Below are positions 37,033-46,017 of a DNA stretch of 64,000 nt, piece after piece. This DNA is from Sporosarcina globispora (GTDB lineage: Bacteria; Bacillota; Bacilli; Bacillales; Cytobacillaceae). Position numbers and translations under genes: made by a program. The notes under the pieces are model-generated. The model worked only from the letters and a program-made list of their open reading frames with translations, made no database searches and had not been told where the DNA came from. The stretch is from the NCBI RefSeq assembly GCF_001274725.1, contig NZ_LGUF01000007.1, positions 1,629,187-1,693,186 on the forward strand, written 5' to 3'. Positions within the stretch are counted from its first letter, which is position 1, and the number at the start of each line of letters is the position of its first letter.

Positions 37033-37440
37033 ATGAAAGAATTTTGGGAGAATGAATTTATCCAGACAGCTGCTTATTACAGTGTAGTCATTTTATGTAT
37101 GATCGTTTTTTTAGCTATTTTTGAATTAGTCACCAAGTATCGAAATTGGGACGAAATCAAAAACGGGAATGTCGCTGTAGCGATGGCAACCGGCGGGAAA
37201 ATTTTTGGGATTGCCAATATCTTCAGGCATTCCATCATGCATAATGATAACTTGCTGACAATGATTATCTGGGGAGTTTTTGGCTTCTTTCTTTTATTAA
37301 TTGGCTATTTCATATTTGAATTTTTAACACCCAAGTTTAGAATTGACGAAGAAATTGAAAATAATAATAAAGCAGTCGGTTTTATTTCCATGGTGCTGTC
37401 AGTCGGCTTGTCATATGTCATCGGTGCAGGTTTATCGTAA
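37033..37440 (+). CDS. yshE: DUF350 membrane protein YshE
   Basis: A 135-residue protein with four membrane segments. DUF350 features include NGNVAVAMATGGKIFGIANIFRHSI and a second repeat-like half with NNKAVGFISMVLSVGLSYVIGAGL, showing an internal duplication. Function unknown. It lies downstream of mutS2, as in B. subtilis, with RBS GGGGAGAAT, and a tiny hydrophobic ORF follows. Confidence 0.88.
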   Translation: MKEFWENEFIQTAAYYSVVILCMIVFLAIFELVTKYRNWDEIKNGNVAVAMATGGKIFGIANIFRHSIMHNDNLLTMIIWGVFGFFLLLIGYFIFEFLTPKFRIDEEIENNNKAVGFISMVLSVGLSYVIGAGLS

Positions 37441-37454
37441 GGAGAGAATTAACA

Positions 37455-37538
37455 TTGGAAAAGTTAGCAAAGATTTTGCTGGTTCTTAGCGGAGTGTTTC
37501 TTCTTATAGGGGCCATTTATATTTTTTTCATAGCATAA
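37455..37538 (+). CDS. Putative 27-residue single-pass membrane peptide
   Basis: AAGGAGAG directly at the yshE stop is followed 8 bp later by TTG 37455, opening a 27-codon frame. It codes for a short charged N-terminus (MEKLAKI) and a continuous hydrophobic helix ending in FFIA. It lies before the operon terminator at 37564. Its size and single helix resemble regulatory micropeptides of membrane proteins. A real gene is plausible but rests only on RBS, position and composition. Confidence 0.5.
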   Translation: MEKLAKILLVLSGVFLLIGAIYIFFIA

Positions 37539-37559
37539 TATTTTTGTGAAATAGGGAAA

Positions 37560-37597
37560 TGGGAAAATCGCCAGTGCATATGGCGATTTTTTTATTC
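37560..37597 (+). terminator. Intrinsic terminator after yshE
   Basis: AAAATCGCC (37564-37572) pairs with GGCGATTTT (37582-37590), followed by more T. Confidence 0.88.
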
Positions 37598-37671
37598 TTT
37601 CATTAAAAAGATTATCCAGGCTGGGGTTGGACAGCCTTCTGGAAAAAATATCTTCCTGAGTGCATGGTCTT

Positions 37672-37726
37672 ATTCTAATTGTCATAGAACCAGCATTATA
37701 TTATAATAAGGTTGAACAATTAGAAT
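37672..37726. repeat. 11-bp perfect inverted repeat in the gap before lcfA
   Basis: ATTCTAATTGT (37672-37682) and ACAATTAGAAT (37716-37726) are perfect inverted copies separated by 33 bp of A/T-rich sequence that contains TATAAT-like stretches. It could be a pair of operator half-sites around the lcfA promoter or a hairpin. Nothing else is visible in 37597-37787. Confidence 0.45.
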
Positions 37727-37787
37727 GTTCTAAAAGTTCAGAGGATGTCCGTTGTTTTCCTAAAATTTAGCAAGTATAACTTTGAAC

Positions 37788-37957
37788 TTCGATAACTGTC
37801 TAGCGCAAGCAGCCTACCACCTCGAGGTCACAAGCTTGTCTTGTTGCGGCTCCTAGGGACGAAAGACTAGCCAATCCCTTCAAGAAGGAAAGAACACCTT
37901 CTTGCAGGGCTCGTCTTGTGCTTGTCGGGGGTGGGCAAGGCGCTTGCGCTTTTCTTA
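37788..37957 (+). repeat. Dispersed hairpin repeat upstream of lcfA (about 170 bp)
   Basis: The head is TTCGATAACTGTCTAGCGCA and the tail CTTGTCGGGGGTGGGCAAGG then CGCTTGCGCTTTTCTT. It is closely similar to 21721 throughout, including the GTCACAAGCTTGTCTTGTTG segment. It ends 27 bp before the lcfA start codon and extends that frame spuriously upstream. Confidence 0.82.
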
Positions 37958-37983
37958 TGGGCATGAAACAAAGGAGGGACAAA

Positions 37984-39687
37984 ATGGCAGAATCAAAACC
38001 ATGGCTTAAGCAATATCCGGCAGAAATCCCCTCAACCTTGTCATATCCCAAACAGCCGGTACAGGATTATTTAAAGAATGCTGCAGAAGAGTTTCCGGAG
38101 AAAACAGCAATCCATTTTATGGGAAAGGAGTTCACATATAAATATATATATGACTCTTCCCTGAAGCTTGCTGCATATTTGCAGAATCTCGGAATTGAAA
38201 AGGGAGACCGCGTGGCGATCATGCTTCCGAATACTCCGCAGTCTGTTATCAGCTATTATGGGATTCTAATGGCTGGCGGGGTTGTGGTCCAGACAAATCC
38301 GCTGTATATGGAACGGGAATTGGAATACCAAATGAAAGATTCAGGAGCAAAGGCAATCATTACGATGGATATCTTATTTCCGAGAGTGACCAAAGTGATG
38401 GCACAGACAGAATTGAAGCATATAATTGTAACCGCTATCAAAGATGCACTTCCATTCCCTAAGAATCTGATATATCCATTTGTCCAGAAAAAACAGTATG
38501 GAATTGTCGTAAATGTAAAACATGAAGGCCATAACCATTTGCTGACGGAGATTTTAAAAAGGCCGGCAGAACCTCTGAAAATTCATGACTTTGATTTTGA
38601 AGAAGACTTAGCATTATTGCAATATACAGGCGGCACGACCGGTTTTCCAAAGGGTGTTATGCTTTCGCACAGCAATCTGGTATCCAATACAGCAATGTGT
38701 AAAGCCTGGCTTTATAAGTGCAGGCGCGGCGAGGAAACAGTGCTGGGCATACTGCCATTCTTTCATGTGTATGGAATGACAACAGTATTGATCTTATCTG
38801 TAATGGATGCGCACAAAATGGTCCTACTGCCGAAGTTTGATCCTGAAACGACACTGAAAACTATTCATAAGCAGAAGCCAACATTATTCCCCGGGGCACC
38901 TACGATTTACATTGGGTTATTGAACCGCCCGGATATAAAAAAATATGATCTATCCTCTATAGACTCTTGCATTAGCGGATCTGCGGCCCTGCCAGTTGAA
39001 GTCCAGCAGAAATTTGAAGAAATAACAGGAGGCAAGCTTGTCGAGGGCTATGGGCTGACAGAATCATCACCTGTTACACATGCGAATTTCTTATGGGATC
39101 GCCCCCGCGTTAAAGGGAGTATAGGTGTGCCATGGCCAGATACTGATGCAGCCATTTTTTCACTGGAAACAGGAGAACCGCTTCCAGCCGGAGAAGTTGG
39201 CGAGATTGCGGTTAAAGGTCCTCAGGTAATGAAAGGCTATTGGAACCGCCCGGAAGAAACAGCCCAGACCTTAAGGGATGGCTGGCTGCTCACAGGTGAC
39301 CTGGGCTATATGGATGAGAATGGATACTTCTATGTAGTGGACAGGAAGAAAGATATGATTATTGCAGGAGGATTCAACATTTACCCGCGTGAAATAGAAG
39401 AAGTGCTATACGAGCATCCATCTGTACAGGAAGTGGTTGCTGCCGGTATACCAGATCCATATCGCGGAGAAACAGTAAAAGCATATATCGTGCTGAAAGA
39501 GGGAAAAGAAGCAACGGATGAGGAATTGAATCAGTTTGCAAGAAAGCATCTGGCAGCCTATAAAGTTCCAAGGCTATATGAATTCCGCCAGGAGCTTCCT
39601 AAGACTGCAGTTGGAAAAATACTGAGAAGGGCACTAGTAGATGAAGAAAAAAAGAAATTTAAAGAAGAAGAGGAAAAGCGGGCTTAA
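37984..39687 (+). CDS. lcfA: Long-chain fatty acid-CoA ligase
   Basis: Start ATG 37984 (MAESKPWLKQYPAEIPSTL) follows AAAGGAGGG; the longer frame from 37918 only reads into the dispersed repeat. The 567-residue adenylate-forming enzyme has the AMP-binding motif QYTGGTTGFPKGVMLSH, GYGLTESSPV, LTGDLGYMDENGY and the C-terminal lysine motif KTAVGKILRR. It activates long-chain fatty acids to acyl-CoA, the entry to beta-oxidation, and heads the lcfA-fadR-fadB-etfBA module as in B. subtilis. Confidence 0.95.
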   Translation: MAESKPWLKQYPAEIPSTLSYPKQPVQDYLKNAAEEFPEKTAIHFMGKEFTYKYIYDSSLKLAAYLQNLGIEKGDRVAIMLPNTPQSVISYYGILMAGGVVVQTNPLYMERELEYQMKDSGAKAIITMDILFPRVTKVMAQTELKHIIVTAIKDALPFPKNLIYPFVQKKQYGIVVNVKHEGHNHLLTEILKRPAEPLKIHDFDFEEDLALLQYTGGTTGFPKGVMLSHSNLVSNTAMCKAWLYKCRRGEETVLGILPFFHVYGMTTVLILSVMDAHKMVLLPKFDPETTLKTIHKQKPTLFPGAPTIYIGLLNRPDIKKYDLSSIDSCISGSAALPVEVQQKFEEITGGKLVEGYGLTESSPVTHANFLWDRPRVKGSIGVPWPDTDAAIFSLETGEPLPAGEVGEIAVKGPQVMKGYWNRPEETAQTLRDGWLLTGDLGYMDENGYFYVVDRKKDMIIAGGFNIYPREIEEVLYEHPSVQEVVAAGIPDPYRGETVKAYIVLKEGKEATDEELNQFARKHLAAYKVPRLYEFRQELPKTAVGKILRRALVDEEKKKFKEEEEKRA

Positions 39688-39689
39688 CT

Positions 39690-39728
39690 GCAGAGACCGA
39701 TTTTCGATCGGCTCTTTATTTTTGGACC
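39690..39728 (+). terminator. Terminator-like hairpin after lcfA
   Basis: GACCGAT and ATCGGCTC pair imperfectly around a short loop at about 39695-39716, followed by TTTATTTTT. Confidence 0.6.
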
Positions 39729-39789
39729 AATAAGCTTGTCCAGGCATAATAGAAATGTAATAATAAATTATATTTCTAAGGATTATTTC

Positions 39790-39843
39790 TTGACACAAAT
39801 GAATTGTCCTACTATTATAAAAATATGAATGATTATTCATTCA
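39790..39843 (+). promoter_or_regulatory. fadR promoter with perfect FadR operator
   Basis: TTGACA (39790-39795), 17 bp, TATTAT (39813-39818). TGAATGATTATTCATTCA at 39826-39843 matches the B. subtilis FadR consensus TGAATGANTANTCATTCA at all defined positions and covers the expected start site. Autorepression of fadR-fadB relieved by long-chain acyl-CoA is the expected control. Confidence 0.92.
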
Positions 39844-39894
39844 TTTTGAATTGATCTTTTAAAAAATATTAGACTAAGTTGATTGTCCAATCCC

Positions 39895-39929
39895 AGCAGC
39901 AGGAATGGAATAATTCCATTCCTGCTGCT
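39895..39929 (+). repeat. 17-bp perfect hairpin in the fadR 5' UTR
   Basis: AGCAGCAGGAATGGAAT (39895-39911) and ATTCCATTCCTGCTGCT (39913-39929) are perfect inverted copies with a single base between them. It lies between the FadR operator and the fadR RBS and is not followed by a T run, so it is not a standard terminator. Confidence 0.8.
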
Positions 39930-39974
39930 CCTTAGAAATCAATGCACCTGTTTTTTCTGAAAGGAGGGAAAAGC

Positions 39975-40559
39975 TTGAAAAAAACAAAGCCTAAATACCG
40001 GCAAATTATCGATGCGGCTGTGGTCGTGATTGCTGAAAATGGATATCACCAGGCACAGGTATCAAAAATTGCCAAACAGGCTGGTGTCGCTGATGGCACC
40101 ATATACTTATATTTTAAAAACAAAGAAGATATATTAATATCCCTCTTTCAGGATAAAATGGGCTACTTTGTTGAGAAAATTGAAGAAAAAATTGCAGGAA
40201 AAGAGAAAGCTGCAGAGAAACTATTAGTGATGGTAGAATCGCACTTTAGTATGCTCTCGGTAGACAGGCATCTGGCAATTGTAACTCAGCTCGAATTGAG
40301 GCAGTCCAATAAGGACCTTCGCCATAAAATTAATGAAGTGCTAAAAGGCTACCTTGCATTAATAGAGAGGATTCTTTTTGACGGCAGGGAGAGCGGAGAG
40401 TTTTCAGCTGACCTGGACATCAGGCTCGCGCGCCAGATGATCTTTGGCACCATGGATGAAACCTTGACCACATGGGTAATGAATGATCAAAAATATGATC
40501 TTACAGCTTTGGCAGAGCCTGTTCATAAACTTTTGATCAGCGGGTGCGGAAAACCTTGA
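39975..40559 (+). CDS. fadR: Fatty acid degradation repressor FadR (TetR family)
   Basis: Start TTG 39975 (MKKTKPKYRQIIDAAVVVIAENGYH) follows AAAGGAGGG and gives 194 residues, the B. subtilis FadR (YsiA) length. The N-terminal TetR helix-turn-helix (about 20-55) reads QVSKIAKQAGVADGTIYLYFKNKEDIL; the C-terminal ligand domain ends with FGTMDETLTTWVMNDQKYDL. Long-chain acyl-CoA releases it from DNA. Its own operator lies at the promoter. Confidence 0.96.
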   Translation: MKKTKPKYRQIIDAAVVVIAENGYHQAQVSKIAKQAGVADGTIYLYFKNKEDILISLFQDKMGYFVEKIEEKIAGKEKAAEKLLVMVESHFSMLSVDRHLAIVTQLELRQSNKDLRHKINEVLKGYLALIERILFDGRESGEFSADLDIRLARQMIFGTMDETLTTWVMNDQKYDLTALAEPVHKLLISGCGKP

Positions 40560-40599
40560 AGCTGTTAAAGTGCTCTATAATATAGTCAGGAGGTATAAG

Positions 40600-41373
40600 A
40601 TGGAATATCTAAAATGGTCTCATCAGGACTTCGTAGCGACGATCACAATTGAACGTCCGCCTGCGAATGCTCTTTCATCAGGTTTATTAAAAGAGCTTTC
40701 AGCTGTCCTGGATGAAGTTGAAAATAATGAAGAAATAAGGGTTATCCTTATACATGGAGAAGGCAGATTCTTTTCAGCAGGTGCAGATATTAAAGAATTT
40801 ACAACCATTGAAAGTGGAGAAGATTTCTCAAACTTAGCGACCTATGGACAGGATCTCTTTGAAAGAATGGAAAAATTCCCTAAACCAATTATTGCAGCGA
40901 TTCATGGTGCAGCATTGGGCGGTGGCCTTGAGCTTGCAATGGGCTGTCACTTCCGTCTTGTAGCTGAAAACGCAAAACTTGGTCTCCCAGAGCTTCAGCT
41001 TGGCTTAATTCCAGGTTTTGCCGGCACACAGAGGCTTCCTCGCTATGTTGGTGCTGCGCGTGCTGCTGAGATGCTTTTCACAAGTGATCCAATTACCGGG
41101 CTTGAGGCAGTGCAATATGGCCTGGCTAACCATGCCTACCCTGAGGAGCAGCTTTTGGACAACGCTTATAATATGGCGAAGAAGATTGCTAAGAAAAGCC
41201 CTGGATCGATTAAGGCGGCCATTGAGCTCCTTAACTATGGAAAATCGGGACAATTCTACGAGGGTGTTAAAAAAGAAGCAGAATTGTTTGGTGAAGTATT
41301 TGTTTCTGAAGATGGCAAAGAGGGCATATCTGCTTTTATTGAAAAGCGCGAACCAAACTTCACGGGAAAATAA
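40600..41373 (+). CDS. fadB: Enoyl-CoA hydratase FadB
   Basis: Start ATG 40600 (MEYLKWSHQDFVATITIERPPANALSS) follows AGGAGGT. The 257-residue crotonase-fold protein has the oxyanion-hole segments SAGADIKEF and AALGGGLELAMGCHFR, and the catalytic glutamates in GLPELQLGLIPGFAGTQRLPR. It hydrates trans-2-enoyl-CoA in beta-oxidation. It is 40 bp after fadR and in the same operon; a TATAAT just before the RBS could add a second promoter. Confidence 0.94.
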   Translation: MEYLKWSHQDFVATITIERPPANALSSGLLKELSAVLDEVENNEEIRVILIHGEGRFFSAGADIKEFTTIESGEDFSNLATYGQDLFERMEKFPKPIIAAIHGAALGGGLELAMGCHFRLVAENAKLGLPELQLGLIPGFAGTQRLPRYVGAARAAEMLFTSDPITGLEAVQYGLANHAYPEEQLLDNAYNMAKKIAKKSPGSIKAAIELLNYGKSGQFYEGVKKEAELFGEVFVSEDGKEGISAFIEKREPNFTGK

Positions 41374-41391
41374 AAGATTTGTGCTGAAAGA

Positions 41392-41420
41392 TTACATTCA
41401 TCCTAATAATCTATTATAAT
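41392..41420 (+). promoter_or_regulatory. Candidate promoter of etfBA
   Basis: TTACAT (41392-41397), 17 bp, TATAAT (41415-41420), giving a start near 41427 and a leader of about 208 nt. Confidence 0.6.
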
Positions 41421-41478
41421 AGACTTGTATGCGGATGATTTAATCTTCAGAAGAATTCATTGGTTAAATTATGGTCTG

Positions 41479-41514
41479 TGAGCGAGCGCCCGCTCAGTTT
41501 GAAAAAAAGCGGGC
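41479..41514 (+). promoter_or_regulatory. Operator-like palindrome and hairpin upstream of etfB
   Basis: TGAGCG (41479-41484) and CGCTCA (41491-41496) form an 18-bp palindrome with the same outline as a FadR site but GC-rich. Overlapping it, GCCCGCT can pair instead with AGCGGGC (41508-41514). It may be a TetR-type operator or a leader switch. Nothing else is seen in this 261-base gap. Confidence 0.45.
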
Positions 41515-41634
41515 TGTTCCAAAGCAGATAAGCCTTTCTGTATGCATTAAATATTTTCAATCTTTCGAAGTGAAGAAATGTTTTAATTAATGGCTATTGT
41601 CATAAGACAATGCTTAATTACTAGGAGGGAAATC

Positions 41635-42408
41635 ATGAACATCTACGTATTAATGAAGAGAACATTTGATACTGAAGAAAAAATTACAATCTCAGGCGGC
41701 AAAATCAACGAAGATGGCGCTGAATTTATCATTAATCCATATGATGAATATGCAATTGAAGAGGCAATCCAGGTTCGCGATGCGCATGGCGGAGAAGTGA
41801 CGGTTGTCTCTGTAGGAACAGAAGAAGCTGAAAAGCAGCTCCGTACGGCTCTTGCGATGGGTGCAGATAAAGCGGCATTAATTAATACTGAAGATGACCT
41901 TGAAGATGGAGATCAGTTCACAACTGCTAAAATCTTATCAGAATACTTGAAAGACAAAGATGCTGACTTAATCATTGCAGGAAATGTAGCAATTGACGGG
42001 GGTTCCGGACAGGTTGGACCTCGTGTAGCAGAGATTTTGGGCATTTCTTATGTAACAACTATTACTAAGCTTGATATCAATGGCAGCTCTGCGACAGTAG
42101 TGCGAGATGTTGAAGGGGATTCAGAAGTAATTGAGACATCACTTCCATTATTGGTCACTGCCCAGCAAGGTTTAAATGAGCCGCGCTACCCGTCCTTGCC
42201 GGGAATTATGAAGGCAAAAAAGAAGCCTCTTGATGAGCTTGAGCTTGACGATCTTGATCTTGATGAGGACGATGTTGAAGCTAAGACAAAGACAATCGAA
42301 ATATATTTGCCGCCTAAGAAAGAAGCAGGAAAAGTTCTTGAAGGCGAGTTGGAAGATCAAGTTAAGGAACTTGTAAAACTTCTTCATACTGAAGCCAAAG
42401 TTGTCTGA
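41635..42408 (+). CDS. etfB: Electron transfer flavoprotein, beta subunit
   Basis: Start ATG 41635 (MNIYVLMKRTFDTEEKITISGGK) follows TAGGAGGGA. The 257-residue protein has the beta-ETF signature in the middle (VRDVEGDSEVIETSLPLLVTAQQGLNEPRYPSLPGIMKAKKKP). It binds AMP and pairs with EtfA. It carries electrons from acyl-CoA dehydrogenases to the quinone pool, completing the beta-oxidation module upstream. Confidence 0.96.
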   Translation: MNIYVLMKRTFDTEEKITISGGKINEDGAEFIINPYDEYAIEEAIQVRDAHGGEVTVVSVGTEEAEKQLRTALAMGADKAALINTEDDLEDGDQFTTAKILSEYLKDKDADLIIAGNVAIDGGSGQVGPRVAEILGISYVTTITKLDINGSSATVVRDVEGDSEVIETSLPLLVTAQQGLNEPRYPSLPGIMKAKKKPLDELELDDLDLDEDDVEAKTKTIEIYLPPKKEAGKVLEGELEDQVKELVKLLHTEAKVV

Positions 42409-42448
42409 TCATCAATAACTGATAATAATAACGCAGGGGGTAAAACAT

Positions 42449-43426
42449 ATGGCTAGAAAAGTGTTAGTGTTAGGTGAAGTCCGTGACGGTTCATTGCGTA
42501 ATGTATCTTTCGAAGCTGTTGCAGCTGGTAAGACTGCATCAGAAGGCGGAGAAGTTGTAGGCGTTTTAATTGGTGATTCTGTAAGCGCTTTAGCTAATGA
42601 AATGATCCACTATGGTGCTGACCGTGTTGTAACTGTTGAAGATGAGAAGCTGAAGCAATATACTCCTGATGGCTATTCACAGGCTTTAATGGCTGTGATT
42701 GATTCCGAAAGACCGGAAGGCTTGATTTTTGGACATACAGCATTGGGGAAAGATCTCGCTCCTAAAATTGCTGCCAAGCTGGAGTCAGGTTTAATCTCTG
42801 ATGTAACGAGCCTTGAAGAGGCAGGCGGCAACCTGGTGTTTACACGCCCGATTTATTCAGGCAAAGCATTTGAAAAGAAAATTGTGACAGATGGTCTGCT
42901 TTTTGCAACAATCCGTCCTAACAACATTGCTCCATTGGAAAAAGATGAATCAAGAACAGGAGATGTTGCTTCTGTTGCTGCAGAAATCAAAGATCTGCGC
43001 ACAATCATTAAGGAAGTTGTCCGCAAAGCTAGTGAAGGCGTTGATTTATCCGAAGCCAAAGTTATCATTGCCGGTGGACGCGGTGTTAAGAGCGAGGAAG
43101 GCTTTGAGCCATTAAAAGAGCTTGCTTCTCTTTTAAACGGAGCTGTGGGTGCATCACGCGGAGCTTGTGATGCTGATTATTGTGACTATTCACTGCAAAT
43201 TGGCCAAACTGGTAAGGTTGTAACTCCGGATCTTTACATTGCATGCGGAATTTCTGGAGCTATTCAGCATTTAGCTGGGATGTCCAACTCAAAAGTGATC
43301 GTAGCCATTAACAAAGATCCTGAAGCCAATATCTTTAAAGTAGCTGATTACGGTATTGTCGGAGACCTGTTTGAGGTTGTTCCGCTGTTAACTGAAGAGT
43401 TCAAGAAGCTTAAAGTAAATGCTTAA
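42449..43426 (+). CDS. etfA: Electron transfer flavoprotein, alpha subunit
   Basis: A 325-residue protein with an N-terminal adenine-nucleotide-like fold and a C-terminal FAD-binding domain: VVGASRGACDADYCDYSLQIGQTGKVVTPDLYIACGISGAIQHLAGM, then NKDPEANIFKVADYGIVGD. It holds the redox-active FAD of the EtfAB dimer. 40 bp after etfB; RBS CGCAGGGGG. Confidence 0.97.
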   Translation: MARKVLVLGEVRDGSLRNVSFEAVAAGKTASEGGEVVGVLIGDSVSALANEMIHYGADRVVTVEDEKLKQYTPDGYSQALMAVIDSERPEGLIFGHTALGKDLAPKIAAKLESGLISDVTSLEEAGGNLVFTRPIYSGKAFEKKIVTDGLLFATIRPNNIAPLEKDESRTGDVASVAAEIKDLRTIIKEVVRKASEGVDLSEAKVIIAGGRGVKSEEGFEPLKELASLLNGAVGASRGACDADYCDYSLQIGQTGKVVTPDLYIACGISGAIQHLAGMSNSKVIVAINKDPEANIFKVADYGIVGDLFEVVPLLTEEFKKLKVNA

Positions 43427-43444
43427 TTATTAATAAGATATAAC

Positions 43445-43473
43445 TAAATGGGCGGCTGATGGCCGCCCATTAT
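43445..43473 (+). terminator. Terminator-like hairpin after etfA
   Basis: AATGGGCGGC (43447-43456) pairs perfectly with GCCGCCCATT (43462-43471), but it is followed by ATACAT, not a T run. Confidence 0.6.
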
Positions 43474-43614
43474 ACATAAATGTCTATATGGGCTGAAGGA
43501 GAATAGTCTGTTTAAAATAGGGTAAATTACGATCGAGCAGATTGTTCGCAACATATAATAAACGATGATATACTGTCGTTAGTATTTGAGGTTAAATTTT
43601 AGGAGGCATAACAA

Positions 43615-43929
43615 ATGGCTATATCACGCGCAACTGATCAAAACTTCACAGCTGAGACTGGCTCTGGATTAGTATTAGCAGATTTCTGGGCTCCTTGGTG
43701 CGGCCCTTGTAAAATGATCGCTCCTGTTTTAGAAGAGCTTGATGCTGAAATGGGCGATAAAGTGAAAATCGTAAAGATCGATGTTGACGAAAACCAGGAA
43801 ACCGCTGGTAAGTTTGGCGTAATGAGCATCCCAACATTAATCGTTCTTAAAGACGGTGAAGTTGTAGATAAAGTGGTTGGTTTCCAGCCGAAAGAAGCTC
43901 TTGCTGAATTACTTTCAAAACATGTTTAA
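43615..43929 (+). CDS. trxA: Thioredoxin
   Basis: A 104-residue thioredoxin with the active site WCGPC in [20 protein letters not shown] (about residues 28-32), the cis-proline segment MSIPTLIV and C-terminal [12 protein letters not shown]. General dithiol reductant for ribonucleotide reductase and other partners. Strong RBS TAGGAGGCA. Position between etfA and uvrC is as in B. subtilis. Confidence 0.97.
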   Translation: MAISRATDQNFTAETGSGLVLADFWAPWCGPCKMIAPVLEELDAEMGDKVKIVKIDVDENQETAGKFGVMSIPTLIVLKDGEVVDKVVGFQPKEALAELLSKHV

Positions 43930-43935
43930 TCTATA

Positions 43936-43978
43936 AGGAATTCCCGGTGTCCTAGGCGGACATCGGGAATTTTTTTTG
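43936..43978 (+). terminator. Intrinsic terminator after trxA
   Basis: AATTCCCGGTGTCC (43939-43952) pairs with GGACATCGGGAATT (43958-43971; one G-U/A-C-type mismatch tolerated), followed by a long T run. Confidence 0.92.
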
Positions 43979-44196
43979 TCATGTGTGTTTAGGTGTTATG
44001 CTGCAGGTTTCCCAGCTGATATAATAAGATGGGAATAATGTGCCATCCTCATTTTATAGGCTAAAATAATAAATTTTGGTCTGCTTCAAGGCAGACTAAG
44101 TTTTATTACCAGCGTGCATCCTAAAGTGATCATGCCTAATTATTAAATAAATCGAACTTTAATAAAGACAATTTTTAACCGGGGAGGTGGAGTGCC

Positions 44197-45969
44197 ATGA
44201 ACGAAACGATAAAAAATAAACTGATGCTGCTGCCTGCCCAGCCAGGCTGTTATTTAATGAAGGACAGGCAGGGAACTATTATATACGTGGGTAAAGCAAA
44301 AATCCTTAGAAACCGTGTCAGGTCCTATTTTACTGGCTCACATGATGGTAAAACATTAAGACTAGTAAATGAGATCGTGGATTTTGAATATATTGTCACT
44401 TCTTCAGATATGGAAGCATTGATCCTTGAGATGAATCTGATCAAGAAATATGATCCGAAGTATAATGTAATGCTGAAGGATGATAAAAGCTATCCTTTTA
44501 TCAAATTGACAGCCGAACGCCATCCCCGTCTGATTACAACCAGGAAAGTAAAAAAAGACAGGGGGAAGTACTTCGGGCCTTATCCAAACGTACAGGCTGC
44601 CAATGAAACGAAAAAGCTCCTCGACCGAATTTATCCTCTGCGAAAATGTTCAACTCTTCCGGACAGAGTGTGCCTTTATTATCATTTAGGCCAATGTCTT
44701 GCGCCATGCGTGAAGAACGTAAGTGAAGGCCAATATAAGCAAATGACAGATGAGATTGCAAAATTCTTAAATGGCGGATATAAAGAAATTAAAAAAGACT
44801 TGACTGCGAAAATGACAGCGGCTGCTGAAGAATTGGACTTTGAAAGAGCAAAAGAGCTTAGGGATAAAATAGCCCATATAGATGCAACGATGGAAAAACA
44901 AAAAATGACGATGACAGATTTTACTGACCGGGATGTATTTGGGTATGCGGTTGATAAAGGATGGATGTGTGTTCAGGTCTTCTTCATCAGGCAAGGCAAA
45001 CTCATCGAACGGGATGTTTCCATGTTCCCGATTTATAATGAGCCTGAAGAAGAAATTTTAACTTTTCTTGGCCAGTTTTATACAAAAGCAAATCACTTTA
45101 AGCCGCGTGAAATATTGGCACCCGACTCTGTTGATGCTGATATGGCAGAACAGCTTTTAAATGTTAAAGTTTTGAAGCCCCAGCGAGGTCAGAAAAAAGA
45201 CCTTGTGAAGCTTGCCTATAAAAATGCAAAAATTGCTCTCCAGGAGAAGTTTTCATTAATTGAACGGGATGAAGAACGGACAATTAAGGCTGTAGAAAAT
45301 CTGGGGGATCAGCTTGGAATTTATACTCCCCATCGGATTGAAGCATTTGATAATTCAAATATTCAGGGAACAGATCCTGTTTCTGCGATGATTGTCTTTA
45401 TTGATGGCAAACCAGAGAAAAGGGAGTACCGTAAATATAAAATTAAGTCCGTCAAAGGCCCTGATGATTATGAATCCATGAGAGAAGTAGTTCGGCGCAG
45501 ATATACAAGAGTACTGAAAGAAGAGCTGCCGCTTCCAGATTTGATTATGATTGATGGAGGCAAAGGGCATGTCGAAGCTGTACGGGATGTGCTTGAAAAT
45601 GAACTGGGTCTGGATATTCCAATTTCAGGTCTGGTGAAGGATGACAAGCACAGGACATCACAGCTTTTATTTGGAAATCCGCTTGAAATCATCCCGCTTG
45701 CGAGAAACAGCCAGGAATTTTATCTGCTGCAGAGAATTCAGGACGAAGTTCATCGTTTTGCGATTACTTTTCACCGTCAGCTCCGCGGAAAAAATGCCTT
45801 CCAGTCAATTCTTGATGATATTCCTGGTATAGGCGAAAAACGGAAGAAACAGCTCCTTAAGGCCTTTGGATCAGTAAAGAAAATGAAAGAAGCGCCAATC
45901 GAGGAGTTTAGGAAAATAGGCATACCTGCGAACGTAGCTGAGGAATTAAAGCAAAGACTTGAGGAATAA
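44197..45969 (+). CDS. uvrC: Excinuclease ABC subunit C
   Basis: A 590-residue protein. The N-terminal GIY-YIG nuclease (about 14-92; [29 protein letters not shown]) makes the 3' incision. It is followed by a cysteine cluster ([21 protein letters not shown]), a UVR motif (about 203-238) that contacts UvrB, an RNase H-like 5' nuclease ([20 protein letters not shown]) and tandem HhH ([19 protein letters not shown]). It acts in nucleotide excision repair. RBS GGGGAGGTGG. In the 267-base gap upstream, GTCTGC/GCAGAC (44081-44096) forms a small hairpin; no other feature is seen. Confidence 0.97.
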   Translation: MNETIKNKLMLLPAQPGCYLMKDRQGTIIYVGKAKILRNRVRSYFTGSHDGKTLRLVNEIVDFEYIVTSSDMEALILEMNLIKKYDPKYNVMLKDDKSYPFIKLTAERHPRLITTRKVKKDRGKYFGPYPNVQAANETKKLLDRIYPLRKCSTLPDRVCLYYHLGQCLAPCVKNVSEGQYKQMTDEIAKFLNGGYKEIKKDLTAKMTAAAEELDFERAKELRDKIAHIDATMEKQKMTMTDFTDRDVFGYAVDKGWMCVQVFFIRQGKLIERDVSMFPIYNEPEEEILTFLGQFYTKANHFKPREILAPDSVDADMAEQLLNVKVLKPQRGQKKDLVKLAYKNAKIALQEKFSLIERDEERTIKAVENLGDQLGIYTPHRIEAFDNSNIQGTDPVSAMIVFIDGKPEKREYRKYKIKSVKGPDDYESMREVVRRRYTRVLKEELPLPDLIMIDGGKGHVEAVRDVLENELGLDIPISGLVKDDKHRTSQLLFGNPLEIIPLARNSQEFYLLQRIQDEVHRFAITFHRQLRGKNAFQSILDDIPGIGEKRKKQLLKAFGSVKKMKEAPIEEFRKIGIPANVAEELKQRLEE

Positions 45970-46017
45970 AATGGTAATTCTGTGTCTTAAATGGATATAG
46001 ACAGAAAAATTCAGACA

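Noticed and set aside
37464-37685. Minus-strand gene opposite the yshE terminator
   Set aside because: It spans the terminator stem and the 27-codon frame, and has no RBS or recognisable family.
37918-37983. N-terminal extension of LcfA
   Set aside because: The extra 22 codons are read from the tail of a dispersed repeat; a strong RBS and the conserved N-terminus support ATG 37984.
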